A stretch of DNA of 64,000 nt from Streptomyces sp. NBC_01231 (GCA_035999765.1 CP108521.1:3472001-3536000); one strand, 5' to 3'; counted from the first letter of the stretch, positions 15,543-24,679 are shown. Program-made: numbers and translations. Notes: generated by a model not told the origin, from the letters alone.

Positions 15543-17603
15543 GTGCCTGTCTTCACGCGCTTTCGCCGACCGCCGGCCACGGTCGACGGCACACCCTCCG
15601 CCTTCGTCCCGCCCGCGAGCAAGGAGGCGACGGAGGCGGCGCTCGAAGCGGCGCCGCACGTGGCCGTACCGGGCGAGGCCGCATCGGGCGAGGTTGTGCC
15701 TGCCGAAGCCGTACCCGATGAAGCCGTACCAGGCGAGGCCGTATCCGGCGAGGTTGTGCCTGCCGAAGCCCTACGCGATGAGGCCGTACCGGCTGAGGCA
15801 CCACCGGCTGAGGCACCGTCGGCCGAGGCGCCACCGGCCGAGGCCGGAGCTGACCACCCAAGATCCGACGAAGCCGCGCCCGCCACCGAGGACGGCGGCC
15901 CCGGCACGGACAGGCGCACCCCCCTCAGATCCCGCCTCGCGCACTGGCGTGCCTGGCGCGACCGCCACCCCACCGCTGCCCTGGTCCTCCACTGGTCGGC
16001 CACCGTGCTCGCCGCCGGCCTGGTGTTCGCGGGGCTGCTCATGCCGAACAGGGTCGCCGCGCTCCAGCCCAACCGGTTCACGCGGCTGCCCGCGGAGGCG
16101 ATCGTGGTGGCGGCCGTGATGCTCGCCCTGCCGCGGCGGCCGCGGGTGATCCTGGCGGCGCTCTCCGGCACGGTGCTGGGTGCGCTGACGATCGTGAACG
16201 TCCTCGACATGGGGTTCATCGAGTACCTGGGCCGCAGCTTCAACCTCGTTCTGGACTGGGGTCTGCTGGACGACGCCCAGTCGTACGTCGAGGACTCGAT
16301 GGGCCGGGCGACCGCCATCGGGGCGGCCGTCGGCGCCGTCGTCCTCGTCGTGCTGGTGCTGGTCCTGATGGCACTGGCGACGGTCCGGCTGAGCAACCTG
16401 CTCGTGCGCGACACCCAGACCGCCACCCGGGCCACCCTGATCGCCGGCACCGTGTGGATCACCCTGTCCACCCTGGGCGTCCAGTTCGAGGGCATGCCGA
16501 TCGCCTCCGACCGGGCCGCCGGAGCCCTGGCGATCCAGGCGAAGCGGGTCAGGGACACCGTGCGGGACGAGGCCGCGTTCGCGAAGGAGGCCAAGGCCGA
16601 CCGCTTCGGCGCCACGCCGGGCGACCAACTGGTGCCGGACCTGCGCGGCAAAGACATGATCTTCACCTTCATCGAGAGCTACGGCCGCAGCGCGATCGAG
16701 GACCCGGGCATCGCGCCCGGTGTCGACCGGACGCTCGACGCCAGTACCGCGTCACTGGCGAAGGCCGGCTTCCACGCCAAGAGCGGCTGGCTGACCTCGG
16801 CGACGTACGGCGGCAGCAGTTGGCTCGGCCACTCCACCACCATGTCCGGCCTGTGGGTCGACAACCAGCAGCGCTACCGCACCGTCACCTCCAGCGACCA
16901 CCTCAGCCTCACCAAGGCCTTCAAGAAGACCGGCGACTGGGACACGGTCGGTGTGATGCCCGGAATCCAGAAGGGCTGGCCGGAACAGAGCTTCTACGGC
17001 CTCGACAAGGTCTACAACGCCTTCCAGATGGGCTACAAGGGCCCCAAGTTCAGCTGGTCGACGATGCCCGACCAGTACGCGCTGGAGGCCTTCCAGCGCC
17101 TGGAGCACGGCAAGAAGCGCGACAAGCCGCTGATGTCGGAGATCATCCTGACCTCCAGCCACCAGCCCTGGTCCCCGATCCCGAAGATGGTCGGCTGGGA
17201 CGAACTCGGCGACGGCTCGGTGTTCGGGCCGATCCAGAAAGCCGGCACCAACCCGTCGGACGTCATCACCGACACCACCCGCTCCAAGCAGGAGTACGGC
17301 AAGTCGATCCAGTACTCGGTCACCAGCCTCACCCAGTGGCTGGAGCGCTACGGCACCGACGACACCGTCCTCGTCTTCCTCGGCGACCACCAGCCGATCG
17401 CCCGGGTCAGCGGCAACCACGCCAGCCGTGACGTGCCCGTCTCGATCGTCGCGAAGGACCCGAAGGTCCTCGACAAGATCGCCGGGTGGAACTGGACGGA
17501 GGGCCTGAAGCCCGCCAAGAACGCCCCGGTGTGGAAGATGAGTTCGTTCCGCGACCGCTTCCTGACGGCGTACGGCTCGACGCCCCATCCTTCCGAGGGC
17601 TGA
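15543..17603 (+). CDS. LtaS-like membrane sulfatase / phosphoglycerol transferase-type protein
   Basis: A 686-residue membrane enzyme of the alkaline-phosphatase superfamily. An acidic Ala/Pro/Glu-rich N-terminal stretch of about 110 residues with a VPAEA-type repeat precedes five predicted membrane helices (about residues 150-320), then an extracytoplasmic sulfatase domain beginning DMIFTFIESYGRSAIEDPG, with the nucleophile Ser/Thr region TYGGSSWLGHSTTMSGLW and the metal site VLVFLGDHQPIA. The family includes lipoteichoic acid synthase; in Streptomyces it is likely to transfer or hydrolyse phospho-head groups of wall or membrane polymers. GTG at 15543 follows GGAAGGA by seven bases. Confidence 0.85.
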   Translation: MPVFTRFRRPPATVDGTPSAFVPPASKEATEAALEAAPHVAVPGEAASGEVVPAEAVPDEAVPGEAVSGEVVPAEALRDEAVPAEAPPAEAPSAEAPPAEAGADHPRSDEAAPATEDGGPGTDRRTPLRSRLAHWRAWRDRHPTAALVLHWSATVLAAGLVFAGLLMPNRVAALQPNRFTRLPAEAIVVAAVMLALPRRPRVILAALSGTVLGALTIVNVLDMGFIEYLGRSFNLVLDWGLLDDAQSYVEDSMGRATAIGAAVGAVVLVVLVLVLMALATVRLSNLLVRDTQTATRATLIAGTVWITLSTLGVQFEGMPIASDRAAGALAIQAKRVRDTVRDEAAFAKEAKADRFGATPGDQLVPDLRGKDMIFTFIESYGRSAIEDPGIAPGVDRTLDASTASLAKAGFHAKSGWLTSATYGGSSWLGHSTTMSGLWVDNQQRYRTVTSSDHLSLTKAFKKTGDWDTVGVMPGIQKGWPEQSFYGLDKVYNAFQMGYKGPKFSWSTMPDQYALEAFQRLEHGKKRDKPLMSEIILTSSHQPWSPIPKMVGWDELGDGSVFGPIQKAGTNPSDVITDTTRSKQEYGKSIQYSVTSLTQWLERYGTDDTVLVFLGDHQPIARVSGNHASRDVPVSIVAKDPKVLDKIAGWNWTEGLKPAKNAPVWKMSSFRDRFLTAYGSTPHPSEG
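15651..15845 (+). repeat. degenerate 15-bp repeat encoding VPAEA-type units
   Basis: Roughly a dozen units of 15 bases (variants of GTACCGGGCGAGGCC) encode the acidic, Pro/Ala-rich cytoplasmic N-terminus of the LtaS-like protein. Confidence 0.75.
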
Positions 17604-17618
17604 GCGCTCCTGGGCGGT

Positions 17619-18776
17619 TCAGCCCCCGGAGGTGTCCAGTTCGGCGTCCTCGCCGATGCCCGCGCAGTCGTACGGGTCCTTCAGCCAGCCGTCCGGCAGC
17701 ACCACCCGGTTGTTGCCGGACGTACGGCCGCGGGGCCCGTCGGCGCCCACGGGCCAGGCCTGGTCGAGGTCCAACTCGTCGAGCCCGGACCGGAGTTCGG
17801 TGAGCGAGGAGGTGATCGCGAGGCGCTTGCGCATCTCGGAGCCGACCGCGAAGCCCTTCAGGTACCAGGCCACGTGCTTGCGGAAGTCGATGACCCCGCG
17901 GGCCTCGTCGCCGATCCACTCGCCGAGCAGGGTGGCGTGCCGGACCATGATGTCGGCGACCTCGCGGAGGGATGGCCGCGCACTGCATCCATCAGCGCCT
18001 CCGGCACGGACCTCCGTACGCCCCTCGAAGGCCGCGACCAGGTCCGCGAACAGCCACGGCCGCCCGAGACACCCGCGCCCCACGACCACCCCGTCACAGC
18101 CGGTCTCCCGCACCATCCGCAGCGCGTCCTCGGCCGACCAGATGTCGCCGTTGCCGAGCACGGGGATCTCCGGGACGTGCTCCTTGAGGCGGGCGATGGC
18201 GTCCCAGTCGGCGGTGCCGCCGTAGTGCTGGGCGGCGGTGCGGCCGTGCAGCGCGATCGAGGTGACCCCCTCCTCGACGGCGATACGGCCGGCGTCGAGG
18301 TAGGTCATGTGGTCGTCGTCGATGCCCTTGCGCATCTTCATCGTCACCGGCAGGTCCCCGGCGCCGCTCACCGCCTCCCGCAGGATCGCCCGCAGCAGGT
18401 TCCGCTTGTACGGGAGGGCGGAGCCGCCGCCCTTCCTGGTCACCTTCGGGACCGGGCAGCCGAAGTTCAGGTCGATGTGGTCGGCGAGGTCCTCCTCCGC
18501 GATCATGCGGACGGCCTTGCCGACGGTCGCCGGGTCGACGCCGTACAGCTGGATCGAGCGCGGCTTCTCCGTCGCGTCGAAGTGGATCAGCTGCATGGTC
18601 TTCTCGTTGCGCTCGACCAGCGCCCGGGTCGTGATCATCTCGCTCACGAACAGGCCCTTGCCGCCACTGAACTCCCGGCACAGGGTACGGAAGGGCGCGT
18701 TGGTGATCCCGGCCATCGGCGCCAGCACCACGGGCGGCGCTACGGCGTGGGGACCGATCGAGAGCGGGTGGGTCAT
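17619..18776 (-). CDS. dus: tRNA-dihydrouridine synthase (DusB/NifR3 type)
   Basis: FMN enzyme that reduces uridine to dihydrouridine in tRNA. The 385-residue protein begins with the FMN-barrel signature VVLAPMAGITNAPFRTLCREF. It has the catalytic Cys in NFGCPVPKVTRKGGGSAL, the substrate/FMN segments TMKMRKGIDDDH and ALHGRTAAQHYGGTADW, and the phosphate-binding VLGNGDIWSAEDA. A C-terminal helical RNA-binding domain follows. It is convergent with the LtaS-like gene 15 bases away and divergent from an MFS exporter. An insert around GRTEVRAGGADGCSARP is somewhat longer than usual. Confidence 0.94.
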   Translation of the reverse strand: MTHPLSIGPHAVAPPVVLAPMAGITNAPFRTLCREFSGGKGLFVSEMITTRALVERNEKTMQLIHFDATEKPRSIQLYGVDPATVGKAVRMIAEEDLADHIDLNFGCPVPKVTRKGGGSALPYKRNLLRAILREAVSGAGDLPVTMKMRKGIDDDHMTYLDAGRIAVEEGVTSIALHGRTAAQHYGGTADWDAIARLKEHVPEIPVLGNGDIWSAEDALRMVRETGCDGVVVGRGCLGRPWLFADLVAAFEGRTEVRAGGADGCSARPSLREVADIMVRHATLLGEWIGDEARGVIDFRKHVAWYLKGFAVGSEMRKRLAITSSLTELRSGLDELDLDQAWPVGADGPRGRTSGNNRVVLPDGWLKDPYDCAGIGEDAELDTSGG

Positions 18777-18939
18777 CAGGGACTCCGGGACGGACGTACG
18801 ACAGAGGGCAAGAGCCCATTGTCCCCCACTCGGCCGACAGCTCTGTCAGTCCTGCCCGACCTAGGGCTCTGTCGACCCCGCCCGACCGAGGGGGCGTCGG
18901 CTCCGCCGCGCCACGTGAAGATCCTGCGAAAGTCATTAG

Positions 18940-18969
18940 TTAGACGCACTATCGAAGTCGGCGTACTCT
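18940..18969 (+). promoter_or_regulatory. leaderless promoter of MFS exporter
   Basis: TTAGAC at 18940-18945 and TACTCT at 18964-18969 are separated by 18 bases. The ATG at 18977 falls seven bases after the -10 box, so transcription and translation probably start at the same base. No ribosome binding site is seen. Confidence 0.55.
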
Positions 18970-18976
18970 GGTGCGC

Positions 18977-20422
18977 ATGCCCGAGCTCAGTCACCGCCGA
19001 CGCATGCTGGTGCTCGCGATCTGCTGCATGAGCCTGCTGATCGTGAGCCTCGACAACACCGTCCTGAACGTCGCCCTGCCCTCCGTGCAGAAGGAACTGC
19101 ACGCGAGCACGGCGGGCCTCCAGTGGACCATCGACGCGTACACGCTGGTGCTCGCCTCGCTGCTGATGCTGTCCGGTTCCACCGCCGACCGGCTGGGCCG
19201 CAAGCGGGTCTTCATGGCGGGCCTGGTCGTCTTCACGATCGGCTCCGCGCTGTGTTCCATCGCGCCGAACCTCGACGCGCTGATCGCCTTCCGCATGGTG
19301 CAGGCGGTCGGCGGATCGATGCTGAACCCGGTCGCCATGTCGATCATCACCAACACCTTCACCGACCCGCGTGAGCGCGCGCGGGCGATCGGCGCGTGGG
19401 GTGCGGTGGTCGGCATCTCCATGGCCGCCGGGCCACTGGTCGGCGGACTGCTCGTGGAGTCGGTCGGCTGGCGCTCGATCTTCTGGATCAATCTGCCGGT
19501 CGGCGTTGCGGCCTTCCTCCTCACCCTCCGCTACGTCCCCGAGTCCCGTGCCCCGAAGGCCCGCCGCCCCGACCCGGTCGGGCAGGTCCTGGTGATCGCG
19601 CTGTTCGGTGCGCTGACGTACGCGATCATCGAGGCGCCGACCGCGGACCTGGTCGCGGTACTGCCGTTCGCCGCGATCGCGCTGGCCGCGCTCGCGGGTC
19701 TGCTCTGGTACGAGCCCCGGCGGGACCAGCCCCTGATCGATCTGCGGTTCTTCCGGTCGGCTCCGTTCAGCGGCGCGACGGTGATCGCGGTCTGCGGGTT
19801 CGCGGCACTCGGCGGGTTCCTGTTCCTGTCGACGCTGTACCTGCAGAACGTGCGCGGCCTGGACGCCCTGCACGCGGGCCTGTGGATGCTGCCCATGGCC
19901 GTACCGACGTTCCTGTGCGCGCCGCTGTCCGGCCGCCTGCTCGGGACCCTCGGGCCGCGCGTGCCGCTGCTGATCGCGGGGGTCGCGATGACGGCGAGCG
20001 GTGTGCTGTTCGCCGCGTTCGAGGCCCAGACGTCGAACGTCACGCTGTTCGCCGGGTACGTGCTGTTCGGAATCGGCTTCGGCTTCGTCAACGCGCCGAT
20101 CACCAATACGGCGGTCTCCGGGATGCCGCGCAGCCAGGCCGGGGTGGCCGCCGCTGTCGCGTCCACGAGCCGGCAGCTGGGGCAGACGCTGGGGGTCGCG
20201 GTGATCGGGGCGGTGCTGGCGGCGAGGGTCGGCTCCTCGTCGTACCGGGAGACGTTCGTGTCCGCCGCGGCGCCGGGGTGGTGGGTCATCGCGGGATGCG
20301 GGTTCGCCGTGCTGGTGGTGGGGGCGCTGACCAGTGGACGATGGGCTCGCGGGACCGCCGAACGCACGGCTGAACGACTGTCGTCCACGGAGGTCCGGCA
20401 GGCTGCGGGGGTCGGCGCGTAG
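18977..20422 (+). CDS. MFS transporter, DHA2 (EmrB/QacA-like) drug exporter
   Basis: Fourteen-helix exporter of about 480 residues. Helix 1 carries the DHA2 signature SLLIVSLDNTVLNVALPSVQKEL, followed by LQWTIDAYTLVLASLLMLSGSTADRLGRKRVF (motif A) and AIGAWGAVVGISMAAGPLVGGLLVESVGWRSIFWINLPVG (motif C). The ATG at 18977 fits a leaderless start. No dedicated regulator is adjacent. The last codons and the stop lie inside a 30-base tandem repeat that continues beyond the gene. Confidence 0.9.
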   Translation: MPELSHRRRMLVLAICCMSLLIVSLDNTVLNVALPSVQKELHASTAGLQWTIDAYTLVLASLLMLSGSTADRLGRKRVFMAGLVVFTIGSALCSIAPNLDALIAFRMVQAVGGSMLNPVAMSIITNTFTDPRERARAIGAWGAVVGISMAAGPLVGGLLVESVGWRSIFWINLPVGVAAFLLTLRYVPESRAPKARRPDPVGQVLVIALFGALTYAIIEAPTADLVAVLPFAAIALAALAGLLWYEPRRDQPLIDLRFFRSAPFSGATVIAVCGFAALGGFLFLSTLYLQNVRGLDALHAGLWMLPMAVPTFLCAPLSGRLLGTLGPRVPLLIAGVAMTASGVLFAAFEAQTSNVTLFAGYVLFGIGFGFVNAPITNTAVSGMPRSQAGVAAAVASTSRQLGQTLGVAVIGAVLAARVGSSSYRETFVSAAAPGWWVIAGCGFAVLVVGALTSGRWARGTAERTAERLSSTEVRQAAGVGA

Positions 20423-20488
20423 CTGCGTCAGGCTGCCGAGGTCGGCGCGCAAGCGCTTCAGGCTGCGCTGGTTGGCGCGTAGGTGCCT
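20399..20488 (+). repeat. three 30-bp tandem repeats spanning the MFS stop codon
   Basis: Units at 20399-20428, 20429-20458 and 20459-20488 each begin CAGGCTGC and contain a GGTCGGCGCG-like block. In the MFS frame they read QAAxVGA. The stop codon lies in the first unit; the second has an open variant and the third a stop again, so the C-terminus could lengthen by ten-residue steps. Confidence 0.8.
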
Positions 20489-20520
20489 CGGGGCGTGGGG
20501 GCGTAGGCAGAGCCCGGGAG

Positions 20521-21522
20521 TCAGCCGCGAGGCGAAACGGCCTCGCTCTCCATGTCCAGCTTGCCTTCCCCTTCCCCTTCCCCTCCCCCTCCCTCCTCCG
20601 GTTCCCCTTCCCTTTCCAGTCGCCTCTCCAGTTCCCTTTCCAGCGCGATCGTGTGCAGCCGCTCCAGCCGCCGCCGTGACTCCTCGTCCGAGGGCGCGTA
20701 CGTCACCATGCGGGGGCCTGCCTCCGGCCCCAACCACAGGTCGGAGTGGTCGACGACGACACGGCCGACGTACCGGTTGAGGAACTCCTTGCGCCGCACC
20801 CGGTGCGTACCGACCTCGTGCCGCTCCCAGGCCTCGCGGAAGTCCGGGGACTCCGCGCTCAGCCGCTTCAGCAGCATCTTCCAGGCGGGCTCGGCGAGGT
20901 GCCCGGCCATCGTGGCGCGGAACCGGGCCGCCATCAGCCGCTGGGTCTGCTCCAGGTGCACGATCGAGGAGCGCCACTCCGCGTGCGTGTAGCAGAGGAT
21001 CATGCAGTTGCGGTCCTCGGGCGGCACCGCGTCCAGGTCGCACAGCAGCAGCCCGTAGGTGCGGTTGTAGGCGAGGATGTCGTACCGGCTGTTCTGCACA
21101 CAGGCCGGCACCGGCTCCAGCTCCTCCAGTACCGTCCGCAGCGCCGGGGTGACCGTGGAGCAGGTGGTGGCCGGCGTCGGGTCCACGGCTCCGGCGAGCT
21201 GGAAGAGGTGGGCGCGTTCACTCGGGTCGAGCAGCAGGGTGCGGGCGAGCGCGTCCAGGACCTGGACGGAGACCTGGATGTCCCGGGCCTGTTCGAGCCA
21301 CGTGTACCAGGTGACGCCGACCGCGGAGAGCTGGGCGACCTCCTCGCGGCGCAGTCCCGGGGTACGGCGACGGCGACCACGGGGCAGGCCGACCCGCTCG
21401 GGGGCGATGTGCTCGCGGCGGTGGCGCAGGAAGGCGGCGAGTTCGTGCCGCCGGATCTCCGACACGGCCGTACCGGGCGGGAGTTCGAGCGCCGTCTCCT
21501 GGGCCGTCGTCGTCATGTCCAC
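20521..21522 (-). CDS. XRE-family regulator with MmyB-like ligand domain
   Basis: A 333-residue regulator with an N-terminal HTH_31 domain (ELAAFLRHRREHIAPERVGLPRGRRRRTPGLRREEVAQLSAVGVTWYTWLEQARDIQVS) and a C-terminal MmyB-like PAS domain (YDILAYNRTYGLLL, FREAWERHEVGTHRVRRKEFLNRYVGRVVVDHSDLWL). The C-terminus ends in an unusual Gly/Glu tract. The GTG at 21522 follows GGAGG by nine bases. Proteins of this class usually control a divergent exporter or oxidoreductase; here the divergent gene is an MFS transporter with a candidate operator between them. Confidence 0.92.
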   Translation of the reverse strand: MDMTTTAQETALELPPGTAVSEIRRHELAAFLRHRREHIAPERVGLPRGRRRRTPGLRREEVAQLSAVGVTWYTWLEQARDIQVSVQVLDALARTLLLDPSERAHLFQLAGAVDPTPATTCSTVTPALRTVLEELEPVPACVQNSRYDILAYNRTYGLLLCDLDAVPPEDRNCMILCYTHAEWRSSIVHLEQTQRLMAARFRATMAGHLAEPAWKMLLKRLSAESPDFREAWERHEVGTHRVRRKEFLNRYVGRVVVDHSDLWLGPEAGPRMVTYAPSDEESRRRLERLHTIALERELERRLEREGEPEEGGGGEGEGEGKLDMESEAVSPRG

Positions 21523-21563
21523 CAGCCTGCACCTCCGCGGACCCTATTTCCAGGTGGTTCTTC

Positions 21564-21587
21564 TACCAGGATAAGAAGACTCTGGTA
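21564..21587. promoter_or_regulatory. candidate operator between XRE/MmyB regulator and MFS gene
   Basis: TACCAG (21564-21569) and CTGGTA (21582-21587) form an inverted repeat with a 12-base spacer. A second nested repeat, TCTTCT (21559-21564) with AGAAGA (21574-21579), overlaps it. It lies mid-way in a 90-base divergent gap. Confidence 0.45.
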
Positions 21588-21612
21588 CCTGTCTGCGAGC
21601 GGTCGCAAGCTG

Positions 21613-23067
21613 ATGGGCGTGACCGAAACCATCCCTTCGCACCAGGTCCGCCCATCCTCCGTGGCACCACCCACGCTCGGCGGACTCGGACTGTTCACCG
21701 TGCTGCTGGCCGCGGCACTGCCCCTCATCGACTTCTTCATCGTCAACGTCGCCCTGCCCACGATCGCCGCGGACCTCTCGGCGGGCGAGTCGGTCCTCGA
21801 GCTCGTGGTCTCCGGGTACGGCCTCGCGTACGCCGTTCTGCTCGTCCTCGGGGGTCGTCTCGGCGACCTGTTCGGGCGGCGGCGTTTCTTCCTGGGCGGC
21901 ATGGCCGCCTTCGGCCTGACCTCGCTGGCCTGTGGGCTCGCACCGACCGCATGGACCCTGGTCGCGGCCCGGATCGCGCAGGGCGCGGCGTCGGCCGCGA
22001 TGCTGCCGCAGGTGCTCGCCACCATCCAGGCGGCCACCGCGGGCCCCCGCCGCGCCAAGGCGATGGGGCTTTACGGAGCCACGGCGGGCCTGTCCATGGT
22101 GCTCGGCCAGATCCTCGGCGGCGTCCTCGTGGCCGCGACGCCGCTGTCGTTCCTTTTCGGCGCGGGCGGCGGCTGGCGGGCGGTGTTCCTGGTGAACGTG
22201 CCGGTCGTCCTCGTCGGCCTGGTCCTGGCGGCCCGCTCCGTCCCGGAGACCCGGGCGAAGCGTCCGGAGCCGGTGGACGTCCCCGGCACGGTCCTGCTGG
22301 CCGCCGCTCTCCTCACGCTGCTGGCTCCGCTGACCGAGGGCCGGGCGGCGGGCTGGCCGCTGTGGACGTGGCTGTCGCTAGCGGCGTTCCCGTTCGTGGC
22401 GGCGGCCTTCTACGCGGTGGAGCGCAGGGCCGACCGGCTGGGCCGTACGCCGCTGGTGCCGCCGAGTCTGTTCGCGCTGGTGTCGCTGCGGCGCGGACTG
22501 GTGATGATCCTGCCGTTCTCCGTCGGGTTCAGCGGCTTCATGTTCGTGATCGCGGTGGCCCTGCAACAGGGCGCGGGCCTCAGCCCCGTGCGGGCGGGTC
22601 TGGCACTGGCTCCCCTGGCGGTGACGTTCCTGTTCACCTCGATCGCCGGGCCACGGCTCATCGCCCGGTACGGCACCCGGGTGGTGACCGCTGGTGCCCT
22701 GCTCCAGGCGGTGGGCGTGGGACTGATCGCGCTGGCCGCCTGGCGTTCCTGGCCGGACCTCGGCCTGGTGGCCCTGCTGCCGGGCGGCGCGATCGCGGGC
22801 GTGGGGCAGGCGCTGCAACTCCCGGTGATCTTCCGGATCGTGCTGTCCGAGGTGCCGCCCGCGCGGGCCGGCGTCGGCAGCGGCGTGATGAGCACCGCCC
22901 AGCAGTCCGCGCTGGCGCTCGGCGTCGCCACCCTCGGCACGCTGTTCCTCTCCCTCGTCCCGGGCCTGGGCATGCGCGACGCCCTGGTCATCACGCTTCT
23001 CGTGCAGCTGGCGGCGATCGCCCTGACCGGTCTGCTGAGCCTGCGCCTGCCGAGGACGATCGACTGA
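21613..23067 (+). CDS. MFS transporter, DHA2-type exporter
   Basis: About 484 residues with fourteen predicted helices. The N-terminal LPLIDFFIVNVALPTIAADL replaces the usual D-x-T-I/V-V-N-V-A signature with DFFIVNVAL, and motif A is GGRLGDLFGRRRFFLGG. It is placed divergently from the XRE/MmyB regulator, which probably controls it. The ATG at 21613 is used; a GTG two codons on is possible. The exported compound is not deducible. Confidence 0.9.
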   Translation: MGVTETIPSHQVRPSSVAPPTLGGLGLFTVLLAAALPLIDFFIVNVALPTIAADLSAGESVLELVVSGYGLAYAVLLVLGGRLGDLFGRRRFFLGGMAAFGLTSLACGLAPTAWTLVAARIAQGAASAAMLPQVLATIQAATAGPRRAKAMGLYGATAGLSMVLGQILGGVLVAATPLSFLFGAGGGWRAVFLVNVPVVLVGLVLAARSVPETRAKRPEPVDVPGTVLLAAALLTLLAPLTEGRAAGWPLWTWLSLAAFPFVAAAFYAVERRADRLGRTPLVPPSLFALVSLRRGLVMILPFSVGFSGFMFVIAVALQQGAGLSPVRAGLALAPLAVTFLFTSIAGPRLIARYGTRVVTAGALLQAVGVGLIALAAWRSWPDLGLVALLPGGAIAGVGQALQLPVIFRIVLSEVPPARAGVGSGVMSTAQQSALALGVATLGTLFLSLVPGLGMRDALVITLLVQLAAIALTGLLSLRLPRTID

Positions 23068-23224
23068 GGAAGGGAGGCCGGGTGCGTGGAAGTCGGGGCC
23101 CGGGGACTGGGGTTCAGCACACGGGTTGGCGAAGCCCCGGTGAAGGATCCCCCGTTGATGTTGGTCTTGCTGCACACTCCTTGCTGCGTCAACCGAGTCA
23201 CAGGGCCCGGCCTCTGGAGGCAGC

Positions 23225-23431
23225 ATGCTGGAGAGCAACACGAGCAAGGTGAGCCGCTGGGACCAGCACGGGCGCGAGCACGTCGTGCGGGTGCAGCGTG
23301 CGGGAGTTCAGCGCACGATCAGATGTGACACGTGCGGCTGGCGCAAGACGGCGCAGTTCCTGCCCTGGCTGAAGGCGGAGGAGCATCTCTCGGAGGCTCA
23401 CCAGGCGACGGTGGATCCGGCGGCGACCTGA
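23225..23431 (+). CDS. small zinc-finger-like protein, conserved hypothetical
   Basis: A 68-residue basic protein with GGAGG about five bases before its ATG. It contains CDTCGW followed by HLSEAH about 20 residues later, a CxxC...HxxxxH arrangement that could bind one zinc ion. The pattern RTIRCDTCGWRKTAQ suggests nucleic-acid or protein contact. Function is unknown; proteins of this sort are widespread in Streptomyces. It stands alone between an MFS exporter and a serine hydrolase. Confidence 0.75.
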   Translation: MLESNTSKVSRWDQHGREHVVRVQRAGVQRTIRCDTCGWRKTAQFLPWLKAEEHLSEAHQATVDPAAT

Positions 23432-23533
23432 TCCCCCGGGCCGCCTCCGGCGCTTCCCGGGGTCCGCTCCGATGACTTTTCGCGGCGAGACGGGTCGTAC
23501 GTACGACGATCACCCGAACCGGAAGGCCCAGCG

Positions 23534-24679
23534 ATGAGCGAGCTGCACGACACCCTGCGGCGACACGTGGACGACGGAGCGGTACCGGGCGCCGTCGGCA
23601 TCGTGGCTCGCGGCGACGACGTCGAGGTGGTGGCCGTCGGTGGCGTGGACGTCGAGGGCACCGCCCCGATGGCCCGGGACTCGATCTTCCGGATCGCCTC
23701 GATCACCAAGCCGATCACGGCGGCCGCGGTGCTGATGCTGGTGGAGGACGGGCTGTTCGGGATCGACGACCCGGTGGAGGAGTGGTTGCCGGAGCTGTCG
23801 AAACCGGTCGTGGTGCGGACCCCGGACGCCCCCGTGGACGACGTGGTCCCAGCGGCCCGCCCGATCACGGTCGAGGACCTGCTCAGCTCGCGCACCGGCT
23901 GGGGTTTCCCGTCCGACTTCTCGCTGCCCGCGGTCCAGGCGCTGTTCGAGGTGCAGAAGGACGGCCGCGCCCCGCAGGCGTACCCGGACCCGGACACCTG
24001 GCTGGCCGCGCTCGCCCGGGTGCCCATGGTGCACCAGCCGGGCGCGGCCTGGCTGTACGGCACCTCGTCCGACCTCCAGGGCATCCTGGTCGCCCGGGCG
24101 TCGGGCCGTACGCTCCCGGAGTTCCTGGCGGAACGGATCTTCGAGCCGCTCGGTATGAAGGACACGGCATTCGAGGTCCCGGCGGTGAAGCGGGACCGCT
24201 TCACGAGCTACTACTCGACCGGCGCGACCGGCGCTCCCGAGCTCCTGGACGCTCCGGACGGCGGCTGGAGCACGGTCCCGGCGTTCCCGTCCGGCCAGGG
24301 GGGTCTGGTCGGCACCGCCGACGACTGGCTGGCCTTCGCCCGGATGCTCCTCGCCTGCGGCACGGCGAACGGGCACCGGCTCCTGTCCCCGACCTCGGTG
24401 AGCCGCATGACCACCAACCACCTCACGGCGCGGCAGCGGGAGATCGGCGCCCTCTTCATGGAGGGCCAGGGGTGGGGCTACGGCGGCTCGGTCGACGTCT
24501 CCCCGGTCGACCCGTGGAACGTCCCCGGCCGCTACGGCTGGGTCGGCGGCACCGGGACCACGGCCCACATCGTCCCGCCCACCGGCACGGTCACCATCCT
24601 GCTGACCCAGGTGGGCATGCGGAGCCCGACCCCCACGCCCCTGATGCGGGACTTCTGGCGCTGCACGGCTGCGGGCTAG
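23534..24679 (+). CDS. serine hydrolase, class C beta-lactamase / DD-peptidase fold
   Basis: A 381-residue Beta-lactamase-family (PF00144 type) enzyme with no signal peptide, so cytoplasmic. The catalytic SxxK is SITK in FRIASITKPITAAAVLMLVEDG; the second motif is Y-x-S in WLYGTSSDLQG; the third is the GGTGT segment of YGWVGGTGTTAH. Members include esterases, D-aminopeptidases and amide hydrolases more often than true beta-lactamases. Its stop overlaps the stop of the convergent TetR gene by four bases. Confidence 0.9.
   Translation: MSELHDTLRRHVDDGAVPGAVGIVARGDDVEVVAVGGVDVEGTAPMARDSIFRIASITKPITAAAVLMLVEDGLFGIDDPVEEWLPELSKPVVVRTPDAPVDDVVPAARPITVEDLLSSRTGWGFPSDFSLPAVQALFEVQKDGRAPQAYPDPDTWLAALARVPMVHQPGAAWLYGTSSDLQGILVARASGRTLPEFLAERIFEPLGMKDTAFEVPAVKRDRFTSYYSTGATGAPELLDAPDGGWSTVPAFPSGQGGLVGTADDWLAFARMLLACGTANGHRLLSPTSVSRMTTNHLTARQREIGALFMEGQGWGYGGSVDVSPVDPWNVPGRYGWVGGTGTTAHIVPPTGTVTILLTQVGMRSPTPTPLMRDFWRCTAAG

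Noticed and set aside
13058..16672. 1204-codon antisense frame over the debranching enzyme and LtaS-like gene
   Set aside because: Composition is that of a shadow frame (Arg/Ala/Gly/Val runs) and it opposes two well-supported genes.
23534..24679. Antibiotic-resistance beta-lactamase
   Set aside because: Class C fold motifs are present, but there is no signal peptide and the third motif is atypical; a cytoplasmic esterase or peptidase is more likely.
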